From assembly GCF_030063475.1 (NCBI RefSeq), contig NZ_JASIRT010000011.1, positions 102,251 to 166,250 on the forward strand: a stretch of 64,000 nt of DNA, given 5' to 3'. Position numbers and translations under genes: made by a program. Shown here in pieces: positions 1 through 8,523 of this stretch. The notes under the pieces were generated by a model. The model saw only the letters and a program-made list of their open reading frames with translations, ran no database searches and was not told the origin of the DNA. Numbering within the stretch: position 1 is the first letter of the stretch; every line of letters starts with the position of its first letter. This DNA is from Roseomonas sp. E05 (GTDB lineage: Bacteria > Pseudomonadota > Alphaproteobacteria > Acetobacterales > Acetobacteraceae).

Positions 1-815
1 GGCGAGGCATCCCCCGCGACATAAAGCCCTGGCACCTCCGTGCTGCCGTCATGCCCGGCGCGGATCATGCCCTTGCGGGTTCGCTGGCAGCCCAGCCGTT
101 CGGCCAGCTCGCAACGCTGCCGCTGCGGCGCGGCGAGGAACAGCCCGCGGCGGGGCAGCAGGCTGCCATCGGCGAAGCGCAGCGCCCGCAGCTCTCCCGC
201 CTCCTGCTCCAGCGCCACCACCCTTTCCTCGCGCAGCCCTATCCCCAGCTCGGCCAGGCGCCGCCGGTCCTTGGCCTCGATCCGGCTGCCACCGGTGCAG
301 AGCACCAGGTCATGACTCCAGCTGCGCACCTCCAGCGCCATCTTCACGCCGAGGCGGCCCTCGCCATAGACTGCCAAGGGCTGGTCGCGGCGTTCATAGC
401 CATCGCAATAGGGGCAGTGCCACACCGTCCGCCCCCAGAGCACGTCCAGGCCGGGCAGATCGGGCAGTTCGTCCACCATGCCGGTGGCCAGCAGCAGGCG
501 CCGGCTGTGCAGCGGCGCCTCCTCGCCTTCCAGCCTCACCGTGAAGCCCGCCTCCGCGCATGCCGCCTCCAGGACGCGCCGGTCGGCCACCTGCACGCCG
601 GGATAGGCGCGCAACTCCTCCCGGGCGAGGCGGCGCAGCTCGCCGGGCGGGATGCCGTCCCGCGTCAGGAAGCCGTGCATGGCCACGGCGCGGTCATTGC
701 GGTGCTCACCGGAATCGCAGAGCAGCACCCGCCGCCGCGCGCGGCCGAGCAGCAGCGCCGCGCTCAGCCCCGCCGGCCCGCCACCGACGACAATGGCATC
801 CCATTCGTGCTGCAT
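1..815 (-). CDS. Thioredoxin reductase-like FAD-dependent oxidoreductase (3' end outside window)
   Basis: The first ~271 residues of a class II pyridine nucleotide-disulfide oxidoreductase. The N-terminus has the FAD dinucleotide fold (IVVGGGPAGLSAA, about residues 8-20). A CPYCDGYE segment near residue 135 matches the redox CxxC region of thioredoxin reductases. The last visible residues, YVAGDAS, are the conserved FAD-binding end motif, so only about 30-40 residues are missing. Start: the ATG at 815-813 lies 3 bases after the stop of the upstream flavoprotein gene, so the two are co-transcribed. Its partner is not evident; relatives lacking a thioredoxin partner reduce varied substrates. 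Confident in the family, not in the substrate. Confidence 0.9.
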   Translation of the reverse strand, partial: MQHEWDAIVVGGGPAGLSAALLLGRARRRVLLCDSGEHRNDRAVAMHGFLTRDGIPPGELRRLAREELRAYPGVQVADRRVLEAACAEAGFTVRLEGEEAPLHSRRLLLATGMVDELPDLPGLDVLWGRTVWHCPYCDGYERRDQPLAVYGEGRLGVKMALEVRSWSHDLVLCTGGSRIEAKDRRRLAELGIGLREERVVALEQEAGELRALRFADGSLLPRRGLFLAAPQRQRCELAERLGCQRTRKGMIRAGHDGSTEVPGLYVAGDAS

Positions 816-818
816 GGC

Positions 819-2174
819 CTAGCCCAGCATCGCGCTGAGATTGGAGCCGAAGCTCGGATAGGCGGTCATCATCGCCTTCAGCTCCGGAGCCGGCACGCCG
901 AAGCGCATGGCGAAGGCGAAGAGGTTCATCACCTCCGGCGCCTCGGGCGCGAGCAGATGCGCGCCCAGGACGTGGCCGCTGCCCGGCTCCAGCAGCAGCT
1001 TGTACGCCGCCGTGCTTTCCCCCGTGCGGCGGACCGACTGGAAGCCGGCCATGTCGCCCTGCCGCAACTCGAAGTCCTGCCCCTGCTCGCGCGCCTGCGC
1101 CTCGGTCAGGCCGACCGAGGCCATCGGCGGAATGGTGAAGACCACACTCGGCACCACGCGGTAGTCCGGCTCGGCCTGGCAGCCCTCCAGCAGATTGCGC
1201 GCCACCACGCCGGCATCATGGCCGGCCACCGGCGTCAGGGCGGGGCCCTGCTGCGCCGCGTCGCCCGCGGCGAAGACGCGCGGGTTGCTGGTGCTGCGCA
1301 GGTGCTGGTCCAGCTTCAACCGGCCCTTCTCCACAGCCACCTCGCCGGCCTCCAGCGCCAGCCCGTCCAGCGCGGGGCGGCGGCCGAGGCCGTGCAGCGC
1401 CATCTCGGCGACGAAGCGTTCGCCGTTCTCGCACTCCACCTGCAGCGTGCCGTCCGCCTGCCGGCGGACCGCCGTCACCTTGCAGCCCAGCTTCACCGTC
1501 ACGCCCAGCTCCCGCGTGCGCGCCACCAGGTGCCGCACCAGATCCTGCTCGAACTGTGCCAGCGGCTGGTCGTTGGCGTGCAGCAGCGTGACCTCGGCCC
1601 CGCCGCGGGCCGCAAGATGCGCGCATTCGAAGGAGATGTAGCCGCCGCCCACCATCAGTATGCGCGGTGGCAGGCGCTCCAGCGCCAGGAAGTCGTCGCT
1701 GGTGGCGAGCAGCTCGGCGCCCTCGATCGGCAGTTGCGCCGGATGGGCGCCCGTCGCGATGACGGCGTGGCGGAAGCCCAGCCGGCGGCCGGCGACCTCC
1801 ATCGCGTCCGGCGCCACGAAGCGCGCCGCCCCGTGCAGCACCTCGACGCCGGCCTCCTTCAGGCTGGTCTCGCTGTGCTCCGGAACGGTGTCGGTGAAGC
1901 TGTGCTTGAAGCGCTGCGCCGCGCCCCAGTCGAGCCGCACGGCCTCGCCGCCCGCCACACCCTGCGGCGCCAGGCGCCGCGCCCGCTCGGCGGCGTCGGC
2001 CAGGGTCCAGAACACCTTCTTGGGCTCGCAGCCGCGCAGCGCGCAGGTGCCGCCGACCTCGCGGACCTCGGCCAGCGCGACGCGCCAGCCGGCGCCCGCG
2101 CAGCGTGTGGCGACGCTGCTGCCGGCCACGCCGGAGCCGAGGACGATGAGATCATAGCTGTCGGAATCGGGCAT
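819..2174 (-). CDS. Glutathione reductase-type NAD(P)/FAD disulfide oxidoreductase
   Basis: A 451-residue class I pyridine nucleotide-disulfide oxidoreductase. Visible motifs are the N-terminal FAD site (LIVLGSGVAGSS), the redox-active CALRGC hexapeptide with the following EPKK, an NAD(P) site (ILMVGGGYISFE), and VFAAGDAA before the dimerisation domain. The CxxxxC pair shows it is a disulfide reductase of the glutathione reductase/mercuric reductase/dihydrolipoamide dehydrogenase group. The MPDSDSYD start was chosen because it sits directly before the FAD strand; an in-frame ATG 45 bases upstream would add a basic extension. The C-terminus lacks the usual His-Pro-Glu pattern of true glutathione reductases (…AMMTAYPSFGSN), as in many unassigned homologues. 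It forms a two-gene unit with the thioredoxin reductase-like gene downstream. Confidence 0.9.
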   Translation of the reverse strand: MPDSDSYDLIVLGSGVAGSSVATRCAGAGWRVALAEVREVGGTCALRGCEPKKVFWTLADAAERARRLAPQGVAGGEAVRLDWGAAQRFKHSFTDTVPEHSETSLKEAGVEVLHGAARFVAPDAMEVAGRRLGFRHAVIATGAHPAQLPIEGAELLATSDDFLALERLPPRILMVGGGYISFECAHLAARGGAEVTLLHANDQPLAQFEQDLVRHLVARTRELGVTVKLGCKVTAVRRQADGTLQVECENGERFVAEMALHGLGRRPALDGLALEAGEVAVEKGRLKLDQHLRSTSNPRVFAAGDAAQQGPALTPVAGHDAGVVARNLLEGCQAEPDYRVVPSVVFTIPPMASVGLTEAQAREQGQDFELRQGDMAGFQSVRRTGESTAAYKLLLEPGSGHVLGAHLLAPEAPEVMNLFAFAMRFGVPAPELKAMMTAYPSFGSNLSAMLG

Positions 2175-2265
2175 TCGGCTCGCGTCCCTGCGTGGCGTGG
2201 CTGGCAGGAGAGGCAACACCGGGCCGGGCCGGCGGGTTGCCGGCGCCGCTGCGGGGAAGGCCGCG

Positions 2266-2298
2266 CCCGGCCCTCCCCGTCATGGCGGGGAGCCGGGC
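2266..2298 (-). terminator. GC-rich stem-loop after the CsbD-like gene
   Basis: An inverted repeat (CCCGGC…CCCCG facing CGGGG…GCCGGG) lies immediately beyond the stop of the CsbD-like gene on the minus strand. No T-tract follows, so it is a candidate terminator or 3' stabilising hairpin only. Confidence 0.35.
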
Positions 2299-2299
2299 C

Positions 2300-2536
2300 T
2301 CAGAGGATCCGCAGGCGGCCCAGGATGTAGCCGATGCCCGCGGCGATCGCGAGCGAGGTCAGCGGCTGCTCGCGCACATTGTCGCAGAGCTGGCCGACGA
2401 TGTTCTCCGCCTGCCCCATCTGCTGGTTGTACATGCCCTGCGCCTGGGTGTCGCGGTCGCCGGTCAGGCCGCCCACGGCGTCCTGCACCTTGCCGACACC
2501 CTCGCGGGCGGCGCCCGTCACGCGATTCTCGTCCAT
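2300..2536 (-). CDS. CsbD-like small stress protein with C-terminal hydrophobic helix
   Basis: A 78-residue protein. The N-terminal half (ENRVTGAAREGVGKVQDAVG, then TGDRDTQAQG) follows the CsbD pattern of short helical repeats seen in bacterial general-stress proteins. Unlike typical CsbD, the end is hydrophobic (SLAIAAGIGYILGRL), resembling the glycine-zipper tail of DUF883-type proteins, and could anchor it in the membrane. An AAGGAGAG ribosome-binding site sits just before the ATG at 2536. The molecular function of the family is unknown. A single gene, divergent from the CCA-adding enzyme gene. Confidence 0.8.
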   Translation of the reverse strand: MDENRVTGAAREGVGKVQDAVGGLTGDRDTQAQGMYNQQMGQAENIVGQLCDNVREQPLTSLAIAAGIGYILGRLRIL

Positions 2537-2657
2537 TGCGATCTCTCCTTCCGTTCTGGGCCGCCTGTCAGCGGTGGCGGTGTGCCGGCAAAACGCCGCA
2601 GGCCGAGATTGGATGCGCGGTTGCGTCCGGCCGCGCCGCATGCTGGCTTGCGCCGCC

Positions 2658-3896
2658 ATGACCGACCGCCCGGACGATCCGCCCGCCGACCGCATCGCCC
2701 CGCCCGGATGGCTGCGCGCCGGCGCCCCCGCCGCCGTGCTGGCCGCCCTCCCCGGCGCCCGCGCCGTGGGCGGCGCGGTGCGCGACACCCTCGTCGGCCG
2801 CCCCGTGCACGACGTGGACGTGGCCGCCGCGCTGCCGCCGGAGGCGATCGCGGAGCGGCTGCGCGCCGCCGGGCTGAAAGTGTTCGAGACGGGGTTGCAG
2901 CACGGCACCGTCACCGCAGTACTGGACCACGAACCGGTGGAAGTGACCAGCCTGCGGCGCGACCTGGCCACCGATGGCCGCCACGCCACCGTCGCCTGGA
3001 CCGAGGACTGGCGCGAGGACGCGGCGCGGCGCGACTTCACCATCAACGCCCTCTCGCTCGATGCCGAGGGGCGGCTCTGGGATTATTTCGGCGGCCGGGA
3101 GGACCTCGCGGCCGGCAAGGTGCGCTTCGTCGGAGATCCGGCGACGCGGCTGGCCGAGGACTACCTGCGCGCCCTTCGCTTCTTCCGCTTCCAGGCACGC
3201 TACGGCCACGGCACCCCTGACCCGGCGGCGCTGGCGGCGATCCGCGCGGCGGTGCCGGGCATGGTGCGGCTTTCCGCCGAGCGCGTCTGGATGGAGCTGA
3301 AACGCCTGTTGGAAGCGCCGGACGTCACCGCCACCCTGGCGCTGATGCGGGGCTGCGGCGTGCTCGGTGCCGTGCTGCCGGAGGCGGGCGACCTTGCCCC
3401 CCTCGCGCGCCTCGCCGCGCCGCCCGAACCGGTGCTGCGGCTGGCCGTGCTGCTCGGCGCGGGAAAAGGCGGGGAAGGCGAGGCGGTGATCCGCCGGCTG
3501 CGCTTCTCCGGCGAGGAGGCGAAGCGGCTGCGTGCCCTGCTGGCCGGGCCAACCCCCGCCCCGGACCTGGACGGGGATGCGCTGCGCCGCTGGCTCGCCG
3601 GCCTGCCGGCCGCCGCCGCCCTCGACGCCGCCTGGGCCGCCGAGGCGCTGGACGGGCAGGACCGCGCCGCGCTGCGCGCCCGCGTCGCCACCACGCCCCG
3701 GCCGGTGTTTCCGCTGCAGGGGCGCGATGCGCTGGAACTGGGGATTCCCCCTGGCCCGGCGGTGGGGCGCGCCCTGGCCGAAACGCGCAAATGGTGGTGG
3801 GAAGGCGGCTGCACCGCCTCCGCCGCCGCCTGCCGCGCCACGTTGCGCGCCGTTTCCGGGAAGCTCCGCCTCCCGGACCCTCCGCCAGGAAGCTGA
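2658..3896 (+). CDS. cca: CCA tRNA nucleotidyltransferase / poly(A) polymerase family enzyme
   Basis: A 412-residue class II nucleotidyltransferase expected to add CCA to tRNA 3' ends. The head has the diagnostic GGAVRDTLVGR (about residues 38-48) followed by the metal-binding DVD (52-54). RRDFTINALSLD around residue 125 is the second family signature, and an RNA/head-proximal helical domain with RLAEDYLRALRFFRF follows. No HD domain is visible; the C-terminal half is alanine- and leucine-rich, as in alphaproteobacterial homologues. The ATG at 2658 was chosen because the frame upstream has no homology. Length is normal. Confidence 0.93.
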   Translation: MTDRPDDPPADRIAPPGWLRAGAPAAVLAALPGARAVGGAVRDTLVGRPVHDVDVAAALPPEAIAERLRAAGLKVFETGLQHGTVTAVLDHEPVEVTSLRRDLATDGRHATVAWTEDWREDAARRDFTINALSLDAEGRLWDYFGGREDLAAGKVRFVGDPATRLAEDYLRALRFFRFQARYGHGTPDPAALAAIRAAVPGMVRLSAERVWMELKRLLEAPDVTATLALMRGCGVLGAVLPEAGDLAPLARLAAPPEPVLRLAVLLGAGKGGEGEAVIRRLRFSGEEAKRLRALLAGPTPAPDLDGDALRRWLAGLPAAAALDAAWAAEALDGQDRAALRARVATTPRPVFPLQGRDALELGIPPGPAVGRALAETRKWWWEGGCTASAAACRATLRAVSGKLRLPDPPPGS

Positions 3897-3933
3897 GGTT
3901 CCTGGACCTCCCTCCACTGGCCGCAGCGCGCGG

Positions 3934-5055
3934 TCAGAACAGCGAGAGCTGCCGCGCCGCCGTCCCGCTTTCCGGCACGGCGAACTGGCTGCAATCCAGG
4001 CTGCCCAGGTCCCGCCGGTCCATCCCGAGGCGCCGTGCCGCCACCTGGAAGCGCCGCGCCAGGATCTCGGCATAGGGGCCGCTGCCCCCCATGCGCTGGG
4101 CGAAGTCGCTGTCGTAGATCCGGCCGCCGCGCGTCTGCCGCACCAGGGAGAGCACGCGCTCGGCACGGTCGGGCATGTGCTCGCGCAGCCAGGCCTCGAA
4201 AATACCGGCGATCTCCAGCGGCAGGCGCAGCAGGATATAGGCGCCCCGCGTGGCCCCGGCGCTGGCGGCGCGCTCCAGGATGCGCTCCAGCTCCATGTCG
4301 TTCACCGCCGGGATCATCGGCGCGGCCAGCACGGCGGTCGGGATGCCCGCCTCGGTGAGCGCCCGCAGCGCGTGCAGCCGCCGCTCCGGCGAGGCCGCGC
4401 GCGGCTCCAGGATGCGCGCCAGGGGGGCATCCAGCGTGGTGACGGAAAGGCAGACCCGCGCCAGGTTGCGCGCCGCCAGGCGGCCCAGGATATCGAGGTC
4501 GCGCAGCACCCCGGCCGACTTGGTGACGATGGTCACGGGATGGCCGAAGCGCTCCAGCACCTCCAGCACGGCACGGGTCAGCTTCAGTTGCCGCTCCACC
4601 GGCTGGTAGGGATCGGTGTTGGAGCCGAGCGCGAGCGGCCGGGCCGCATAGCCGGGCTTGCGCAGTTCCTTCTCCAGCAGCGCCGCGACATCCGGCTTGA
4701 ACAGCAGCTTCGTCTCGAAATCCAGGCCGGGGGAGAGGCCGAGATAGGCGTGGCTCGGTCGCGCATAGCAATAGACGCAGCCATGCTCGCAACCGCGATA
4801 GGGGTTCACCGCACGGTCGAAGCCGACATCGGGCGAGTTGTTCCAGGCGATGGCGGAACGGGCGCTGTCCCTGGTCAGCGTGGTGGCCAGCGGCGGCAGT
4901 TCGGCGAAGCTTTCCTCCAGCGTCTGCCAGCCATCATCGAAGGCCTCGGTGGCCAGCCGGTCGAAGCGCACCGCCGGGTTGGTGGTGGCGCCACGGCCCT
5001 TGCGCGCGCCCTCCAGCAGGGTGGAGGCAGCGGCGCCGATGCTGCCCTCCGGCAT
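3934..5055 (-). CDS. PA0069-family radical SAM protein
   Basis: A 373-residue radical SAM enzyme of the SplB-like PA0069 group. The 4Fe-4S/SAM cluster site is GCEHGCVYCYARP, with cysteines at about residues 89, 93 and 96 (CxxxCxxC). The preceding SPDVGFDRAVNPYRGC and the following HAYLGLSPGLDFETK are typical of this group. The remaining TIM-barrel strands include GSNTDPYQPVE and VTKSAGVLRDLDI. The substrate of the family is not known. The ATG at 5055 begins the conserved N-terminal region. It is divergent from the glycosyltransferase pair, from which it is separated by 84 bases. Confidence 0.9.
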   Translation of the reverse strand: MPEGSIGAAASTLLEGARKGRGATTNPAVRFDRLATEAFDDGWQTLEESFAELPPLATTLTRDSARSAIAWNNSPDVGFDRAVNPYRGCEHGCVYCYARPSHAYLGLSPGLDFETKLLFKPDVAALLEKELRKPGYAARPLALGSNTDPYQPVERQLKLTRAVLEVLERFGHPVTIVTKSAGVLRDLDILGRLAARNLARVCLSVTTLDAPLARILEPRAASPERRLHALRALTEAGIPTAVLAAPMIPAVNDMELERILERAASAGATRGAYILLRLPLEIAGIFEAWLREHMPDRAERVLSLVRQTRGGRIYDSDFAQRMGGSGPYAEILARRFQVAARRLGMDRRDLGSLDCSQFAVPESGTAARQLSLF

Positions 5056-5139
5056 GCTCGGTTCCCCTTCCGTTCGGGCTGGACTCTGGTCGCGGCAGCG
5101 CGGCAAAGTCAAGAACATCTCCGGAACGCGGGAGTTGAG

Positions 5140-5811
5140 GTGACCCTGTCCGAGCTTGCCGTCGTCATTCCCACGCTGAACGCGGCGCGCAGCCTGCCCG
5201 GCACGCTGGCGGCGCTCCGGGGAGTGCCGGTGGTGGTGGCGGATGGTGGCAGCATGGACGGCACGCCGGACCTGGCGGCGCGACTCGGCGCCCATGTGAT
5301 CGCCGCGCCGCGCGGGCGGGGACCACAGCTCGCCGCGGGCGCCGCCGCCGCGCAGGCGGCCTGGCTGTTGTTCCTGCATGCCGATACGCGACTCGGAGAG
5401 GGATGGCGCGCGGCGGTCATCCGCTTCCTGGACGCCCCTGGCGCCGAGGGCCGCGCCGCGCATTTCCGCTTCGCGCTCGACGAGGCCAGCCCGCCGGCCC
5501 GCCGCCTGACGCGCGCCGTTGCCTGGCGCTGCCGCATCCTCGGCCTGCCCTATGGCGACCAGGGATTGCTGATCCACCGCGACCTCTATGCCGCGCTGGG
5601 CGGTCATCCGCCCTGGCCGCTCTTCGAGGATGTGGCGCTGGTGCGCGCGCTCGGCCGCCGGCGGCTGGTCGCGCTGCCGGCCGAGGCCATCACGTCAGCC
5701 GCGCGCTGGCGGCGCGACGGGTGGCTGTTCCGTTCGGCCCGCAATCTTCTATGTCTCGGTCTGTACTTCGCCGGCCTTCCGCCGCGCCTGATCGCGAGGC
5801 TCTATGCATAG
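5140..5811 (+). CDS. TIGR04283-type family 2 glycosyltransferase
   Basis: A 223-residue GT2-fold protein. It begins with LAVVIPTLNAARSLPGTLAAL, the nucleotide-sugar entry strand; VVADGGSMDGT and LFLHADTRL give the nucleotide- and metal-binding region, and GDQGLLI with FEDVALVRAL closes the catalytic domain. These are hallmarks of the TIGR04283 family, often found with TIGR04282 in putative arsenosugar or other glycoside loci. The GTG at 5140 is preceded by GGAG at a good distance. The stop overlaps the next gene by 8 bases, so the two are translationally coupled. Confidence 0.88.
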   Translation: MTLSELAVVIPTLNAARSLPGTLAALRGVPVVVADGGSMDGTPDLAARLGAHVIAAPRGRGPQLAAGAAAAQAAWLLFLHADTRLGEGWRAAVIRFLDAPGAEGRAAHFRFALDEASPPARRLTRAVAWRCRILGLPYGDQGLLIHRDLYAALGGHPPWPLFEDVALVRALGRRRLVALPAEAITSAARWRRDGWLFRSARNLLCLGLYFAGLPPRLIARLYA

Positions 5812-6469
5812 GGATACCCTTCTCATCTTTGCCCGCGCGCCGCGGCTCGGCGCGGTGAAGCGCCGGCTGGCGCGCGGCATCGGCGCCATGGCGGCGCTGC
5901 GCTTCTACCGGGCGCAGCTTGCCGCGGTGGCACAGACGGCGGCGCGGGAAGGCCGCTGGGATGTCCGGCTCGCCACCACGCCGCCCGGCGCCCGCGCGCC
6001 CTGGCCGCTGCGCCTGCCCGGCATCCCGCAGGGCCATGGCGATCTCGGCGCGCGGCTCGACCGCACCACGCGCGCGCATCCCGGCCGGGTGGTGGTGATC
6101 GGCAGCGACATCCCCGGCATCACCGCCGCCGACATCCGCGCCGCCTTCCGCGCGCTGGGGCGGGCGGATGCGGTCTTCGGCCCGGCGGAAGATGGCGGCT
6201 ACTGGCTCGTCGGGCTCTCCGCCCGCCGCCCGGCGCGGCCTTTCGCCAAGGTGCGCTGGTCCACCGAGCACGCGCTGGCCGATACGCTGGCCAATTTCGT
6301 CGGCCGTCGCATCGCCCTGCTGCGCACGCTGCGCGACGTGGACACGGCGGAGGATCTCGCCGCCCTGGCGGCGGCGCCCCGCCCCCTGGCGGGCCTGCCG
6401 CGCCTGCAGGCCGGCCGGCCGACGGGGAAGAAAGGCCGCGGGAAGGCGAAGCGGAGGCGAGGGCGGTAA
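5804..6469 (+). CDS. TIGR04282-type glycosyltransferase (DUF2064)
   Basis: A 221-residue GT-A-fold protein. LLIFARAPRLGAVKRRLA near the N-terminus, VVVIGSDIPGITAADI in the middle and DAVFGPAEDGGYWLVGL (donor/metal site) are diagnostic of the DUF2064/TIGR04282 family. The family commonly pairs with TIGR04283 and has been proposed to act in arsenosugar biosynthesis; here no arsM or arsS homologue is in view, so the product is open. The C-terminal ~20 residues are lysine/arginine-rich and probably unstructured. Confidence 0.88.
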   Translation: MHRDTLLIFARAPRLGAVKRRLARGIGAMAALRFYRAQLAAVAQTAAREGRWDVRLATTPPGARAPWPLRLPGIPQGHGDLGARLDRTTRAHPGRVVVIGSDIPGITAADIRAAFRALGRADAVFGPAEDGGYWLVGLSARRPARPFAKVRWSTEHALADTLANFVGRRIALLRTLRDVDTAEDLAALAAAPRPLAGLPRLQAGRPTGKKGRGKAKRRRGR

Positions 6470-6527
6470 TGAACCACGGCCGGGGGAATGAGCTCCCCCG
6501 GGCCGCCGCCCTTCTTCCTCACGTTCT

Positions 6528-7259
6528 TCAGGGATGGATCGCGCCGCCCGGCTCCAGCCCGAAGGCCCTGCCGAGCGCCAGCCGCCCGGCCGGCGTCACG
6601 CGGACGGCGCGCGTCCCCTCGATGCGCCGCAGCCAGCCCTGCGCGAAGCAGTGCCGGCACAGCGCCGCCCCCAGCGCGCCCGCGATGTGCGGGCGCCGCT
6701 CGCTCCAGTCGAGGCAGGGGCGGCAGAAGACGCGGCGGCGGGAATGCCGCGGGAACGGCTCCACATCCAGGCCCAGTCCCTTGAGGAAGTCGGCGCCGGC
6801 CGCGGTGAGGGCGCCGCCATCCGGCGCAAGCTCGAGCTGGCCGCGCGCCACCATGCGGTCAGCCATGGCAACGGCGAGCTGCCCGGCGAGATGGTCGTAG
6901 CAGGTGCGGGCGCTGCGCAGCGCCTGATCGCGCGGGCCGACCATCGCGGGCGCCCGGCGCGGCCTGCCGGCCGTCCCCTCCCCACCGGCCGCGACGGCCA
7001 TGATGCCCTCCAGCATCTGCGCCACCGCCGGCGTGGCCAGCCGGTGATAGCGGTGCCGGCCCTGGCGCTCGACGGCGAGCAGCCCAGCCTCCGTCAGCCG
7101 CGCCAAGTGCCCGCTGGCCGTCTGCGGCGCGATGCCCGCCACCCGGGCGAGCTCCGTGACCGTGAGGGCGCGGCCATCCATCAGCGCCGCGAGCATGCTG
7201 GCGCGCGCGGGGTCGCCGACCAGGGCGGCTGTCTCGGCAAAGGCGGCGGTGCTGAGCAT
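6528..7259 (-). CDS. ArsR-family winged-helix regulator with C-terminal extension
   Basis: A 243-residue transcription regulator. The N-terminal ~90 residues form the ArsR helix-turn-helix (GDPARASMLAALMDGRALTVTELA, then QTASGHLARLTEAGLLAVERQGRHRYHRL). No classical ELCVCDL metal site is present. The ~130-residue C-terminal part contains two cysteine pairs, CRPCLDW and CRHC, which could bind a metal or sense redox state; this resembles a known subgroup of long ArsR proteins of unknown ligand. The ATG at 7259 has GGAGAGG upstream. It is convergent with the glycosyltransferase pair and divergent from a DUF1127 gene, its nearest possible target. Confidence 0.88.
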   Translation of the reverse strand: MLSTAAFAETAALVGDPARASMLAALMDGRALTVTELARVAGIAPQTASGHLARLTEAGLLAVERQGRHRYHRLATPAVAQMLEGIMAVAAGGEGTAGRPRRAPAMVGPRDQALRSARTCYDHLAGQLAVAMADRMVARGQLELAPDGGALTAAGADFLKGLGLDVEPFPRHSRRRVFCRPCLDWSERRPHIAGALGAALCRHCFAQGWLRRIEGTRAVRVTPAGRLALGRAFGLEPGGAIHP

Positions 7260-7382
7260 GGCGGAGCCTCTCCGGAAAGTCCGCATCCTAGCCGCCAAGG
7301 CGCACGGATGCTTCGGCCGTGCCCGTAACATCGGGCAGGCAGGACGGGCCAGTCTGCGGGCGACACGCCTGTGGAGCCGCCG

Positions 7383-7592
7383 ATGTCCGCCCTCGCCACA
7401 CCTCTGCCCCGCCTCGCCCGCCCTGCCGGTCCGCCAGCCGCCCTGACAGGGCCGCGCGGTGAAGGCATCTGGGCACGGTCGCTGCGCTGGATCGCCGACC
7501 ATCGCCATCTGCGGGAGATGGACGAGCGCCTGCTGCGGGATATCGGACTGACACGCGCGGATGTCGCGCGGGGCCTGCCCTTCCGGCGTTGA
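7383..7592 (+). CDS. DUF1127 domain protein
   Basis: A 69-residue protein. The C-terminal ~45 residues (ARSLRWIADHRHLREMDERLLRDIGLTRADV) are the DUF1127 domain, an arginine-rich helical domain of alphaproteobacteria. Small DUF1127 proteins are linked in some species to RNA metabolism and phosphate or stress responses; no role can be assigned here. The ATG at 7383 gives normal family length. Confidence 0.8.
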   Translation: MSALATPLPRLARPAGPPAALTGPRGEGIWARSLRWIADHRHLREMDERLLRDIGLTRADVARGLPFRR

Positions 7593-7805
7593 GCGCGGCC
7601 GCTGCCGCGCCGGCGGAGGTCCAGGCCTTTATCTCGCGGGGCGTGGCTGGCATGAATGCCCGGCCGGCGGCTTCATCGGAACGGGCGCTTTCGGGCCGCA
7701 GCCGCCATGTGCAGCGGCGCGCGGCGCGGCCGCCGAGCCTCCGCGGCCGCGTCCTGGCGCCGCGTCCGACGCGCCGGAAGACCCTGAGGGGAAGGAGATC
7801 CGACC

Positions 7806-8228
7806 TTGGCCGATATCCGCCTCGCCATCGGTGGCGAAGTGTTCCATGCCCGCTTCGAGGAGGCCGCGGCGCCGCAGACCTGCGCCCAGTTCCGCAGCAT
7901 GCTGCCCTACCGCGACCGCATCATCCATGTCCGCTGGAGCGGCGAGGCCTGCTGGATCCCGATGGGCAGCCGCGACCTCTCGATCGGCTACGAGAACGCC
8001 ACAAGCTATCCGGCGCCCGGGCAGATCATCGTCCATCCCGGCCATGTCAGCAATGTCAGCGAGACGGAGATCCTGCTGGCCTACGGGCCGTGCTGCTTCG
8101 CCAGCAAGGCCGGGCAGCTCGCCGGCAATCACTTCCTGACCATCCATGACGATCTGGACCGGCTGGCCAGGGTCTGCCGCTCCGTGCTGTGGGACGGCGC
8201 CAAGGACATCGTCTTCGAGGCCGCCTGA
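7806..8228 (+). CDS. DUF3830 family cyclophilin-like protein
   Basis: A 140-residue protein matching DUF3830: ARFEEAAAPQTCAQFRSMLP, IIHVRWSGEACWIPMG, SYPAPGQIIVHPG, and CFASKAGQLAGNHFLTI in that order. The fold is thought to be a small cyclophilin-like beta barrel; function unknown. It starts with TTG at 7806, supported by AAGGAGAT at about 7792 with good spacing and by no in-frame ATG nearby. A single gene. Confidence 0.85.
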   Translation: MADIRLAIGGEVFHARFEEAAAPQTCAQFRSMLPYRDRIIHVRWSGEACWIPMGSRDLSIGYENATSYPAPGQIIVHPGHVSNVSETEILLAYGPCCFASKAGQLAGNHFLTIHDDLDRLARVCRSVLWDGAKDIVFEAA

Positions 8229-8316
8229 GGCCGGCGGCGGAAGACTTCGCGGCGCGCCGGGCAACAGGGGATGGGCCGCCCGCGTTGATGCGGGTGGACC
8301 ACTTGCGGAGGGACGC

Positions 8317-8523
8317 ATGAGCACTCCATCCAGCTCCGGCCATACCGGCCAGCCATCGGGCAGCTCCGGGAACCCCAAGCCGGGCGACGACGCCCCGCCC
8401 GGAACCGCCGGGACCGGCCAGGACGTCTGCCCGGACTGCCAGGGCAGCGGTCAGATCAACGGCCGCGCCTGCGAGACCTGCCAGGGAACCGGCATGGTGA
8501 ACAAGGGCGTCGGCGGCGCGTAA
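8317..8523 (+). CDS. Small DnaJ-zinc-finger-like protein
   Basis: A 68-residue protein with a low-complexity Ser/Gly/Pro N-terminus (~35 residues) and a C-terminal CPDCQGSGQINGRACETC module followed by QGTGMV. The CxxCxGxG…CxxCxGxG pattern is half of the DnaJ central zinc finger and should bind one zinc ion. There is no J domain. A good GGAGGG ribosome-binding site precedes the ATG at 8317. Function unknown; such free-standing modules may act as small chaperone-like or partner-binding proteins. Confidence 0.75.
   Translation: MSTPSSSGHTGQPSGSSGNPKPGDDAPPGTAGTGQDVCPDCQGSGQINGRACETCQGTGMVNKGVGGA

Noticed and set aside
51..2330. A 759-codon open frame on the plus strand covering the flavoprotein genes
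   Set aside because: Antisense shadow caused by high GC; no recognisable domain, while the opposite strand has two complete flavoprotein signatures.
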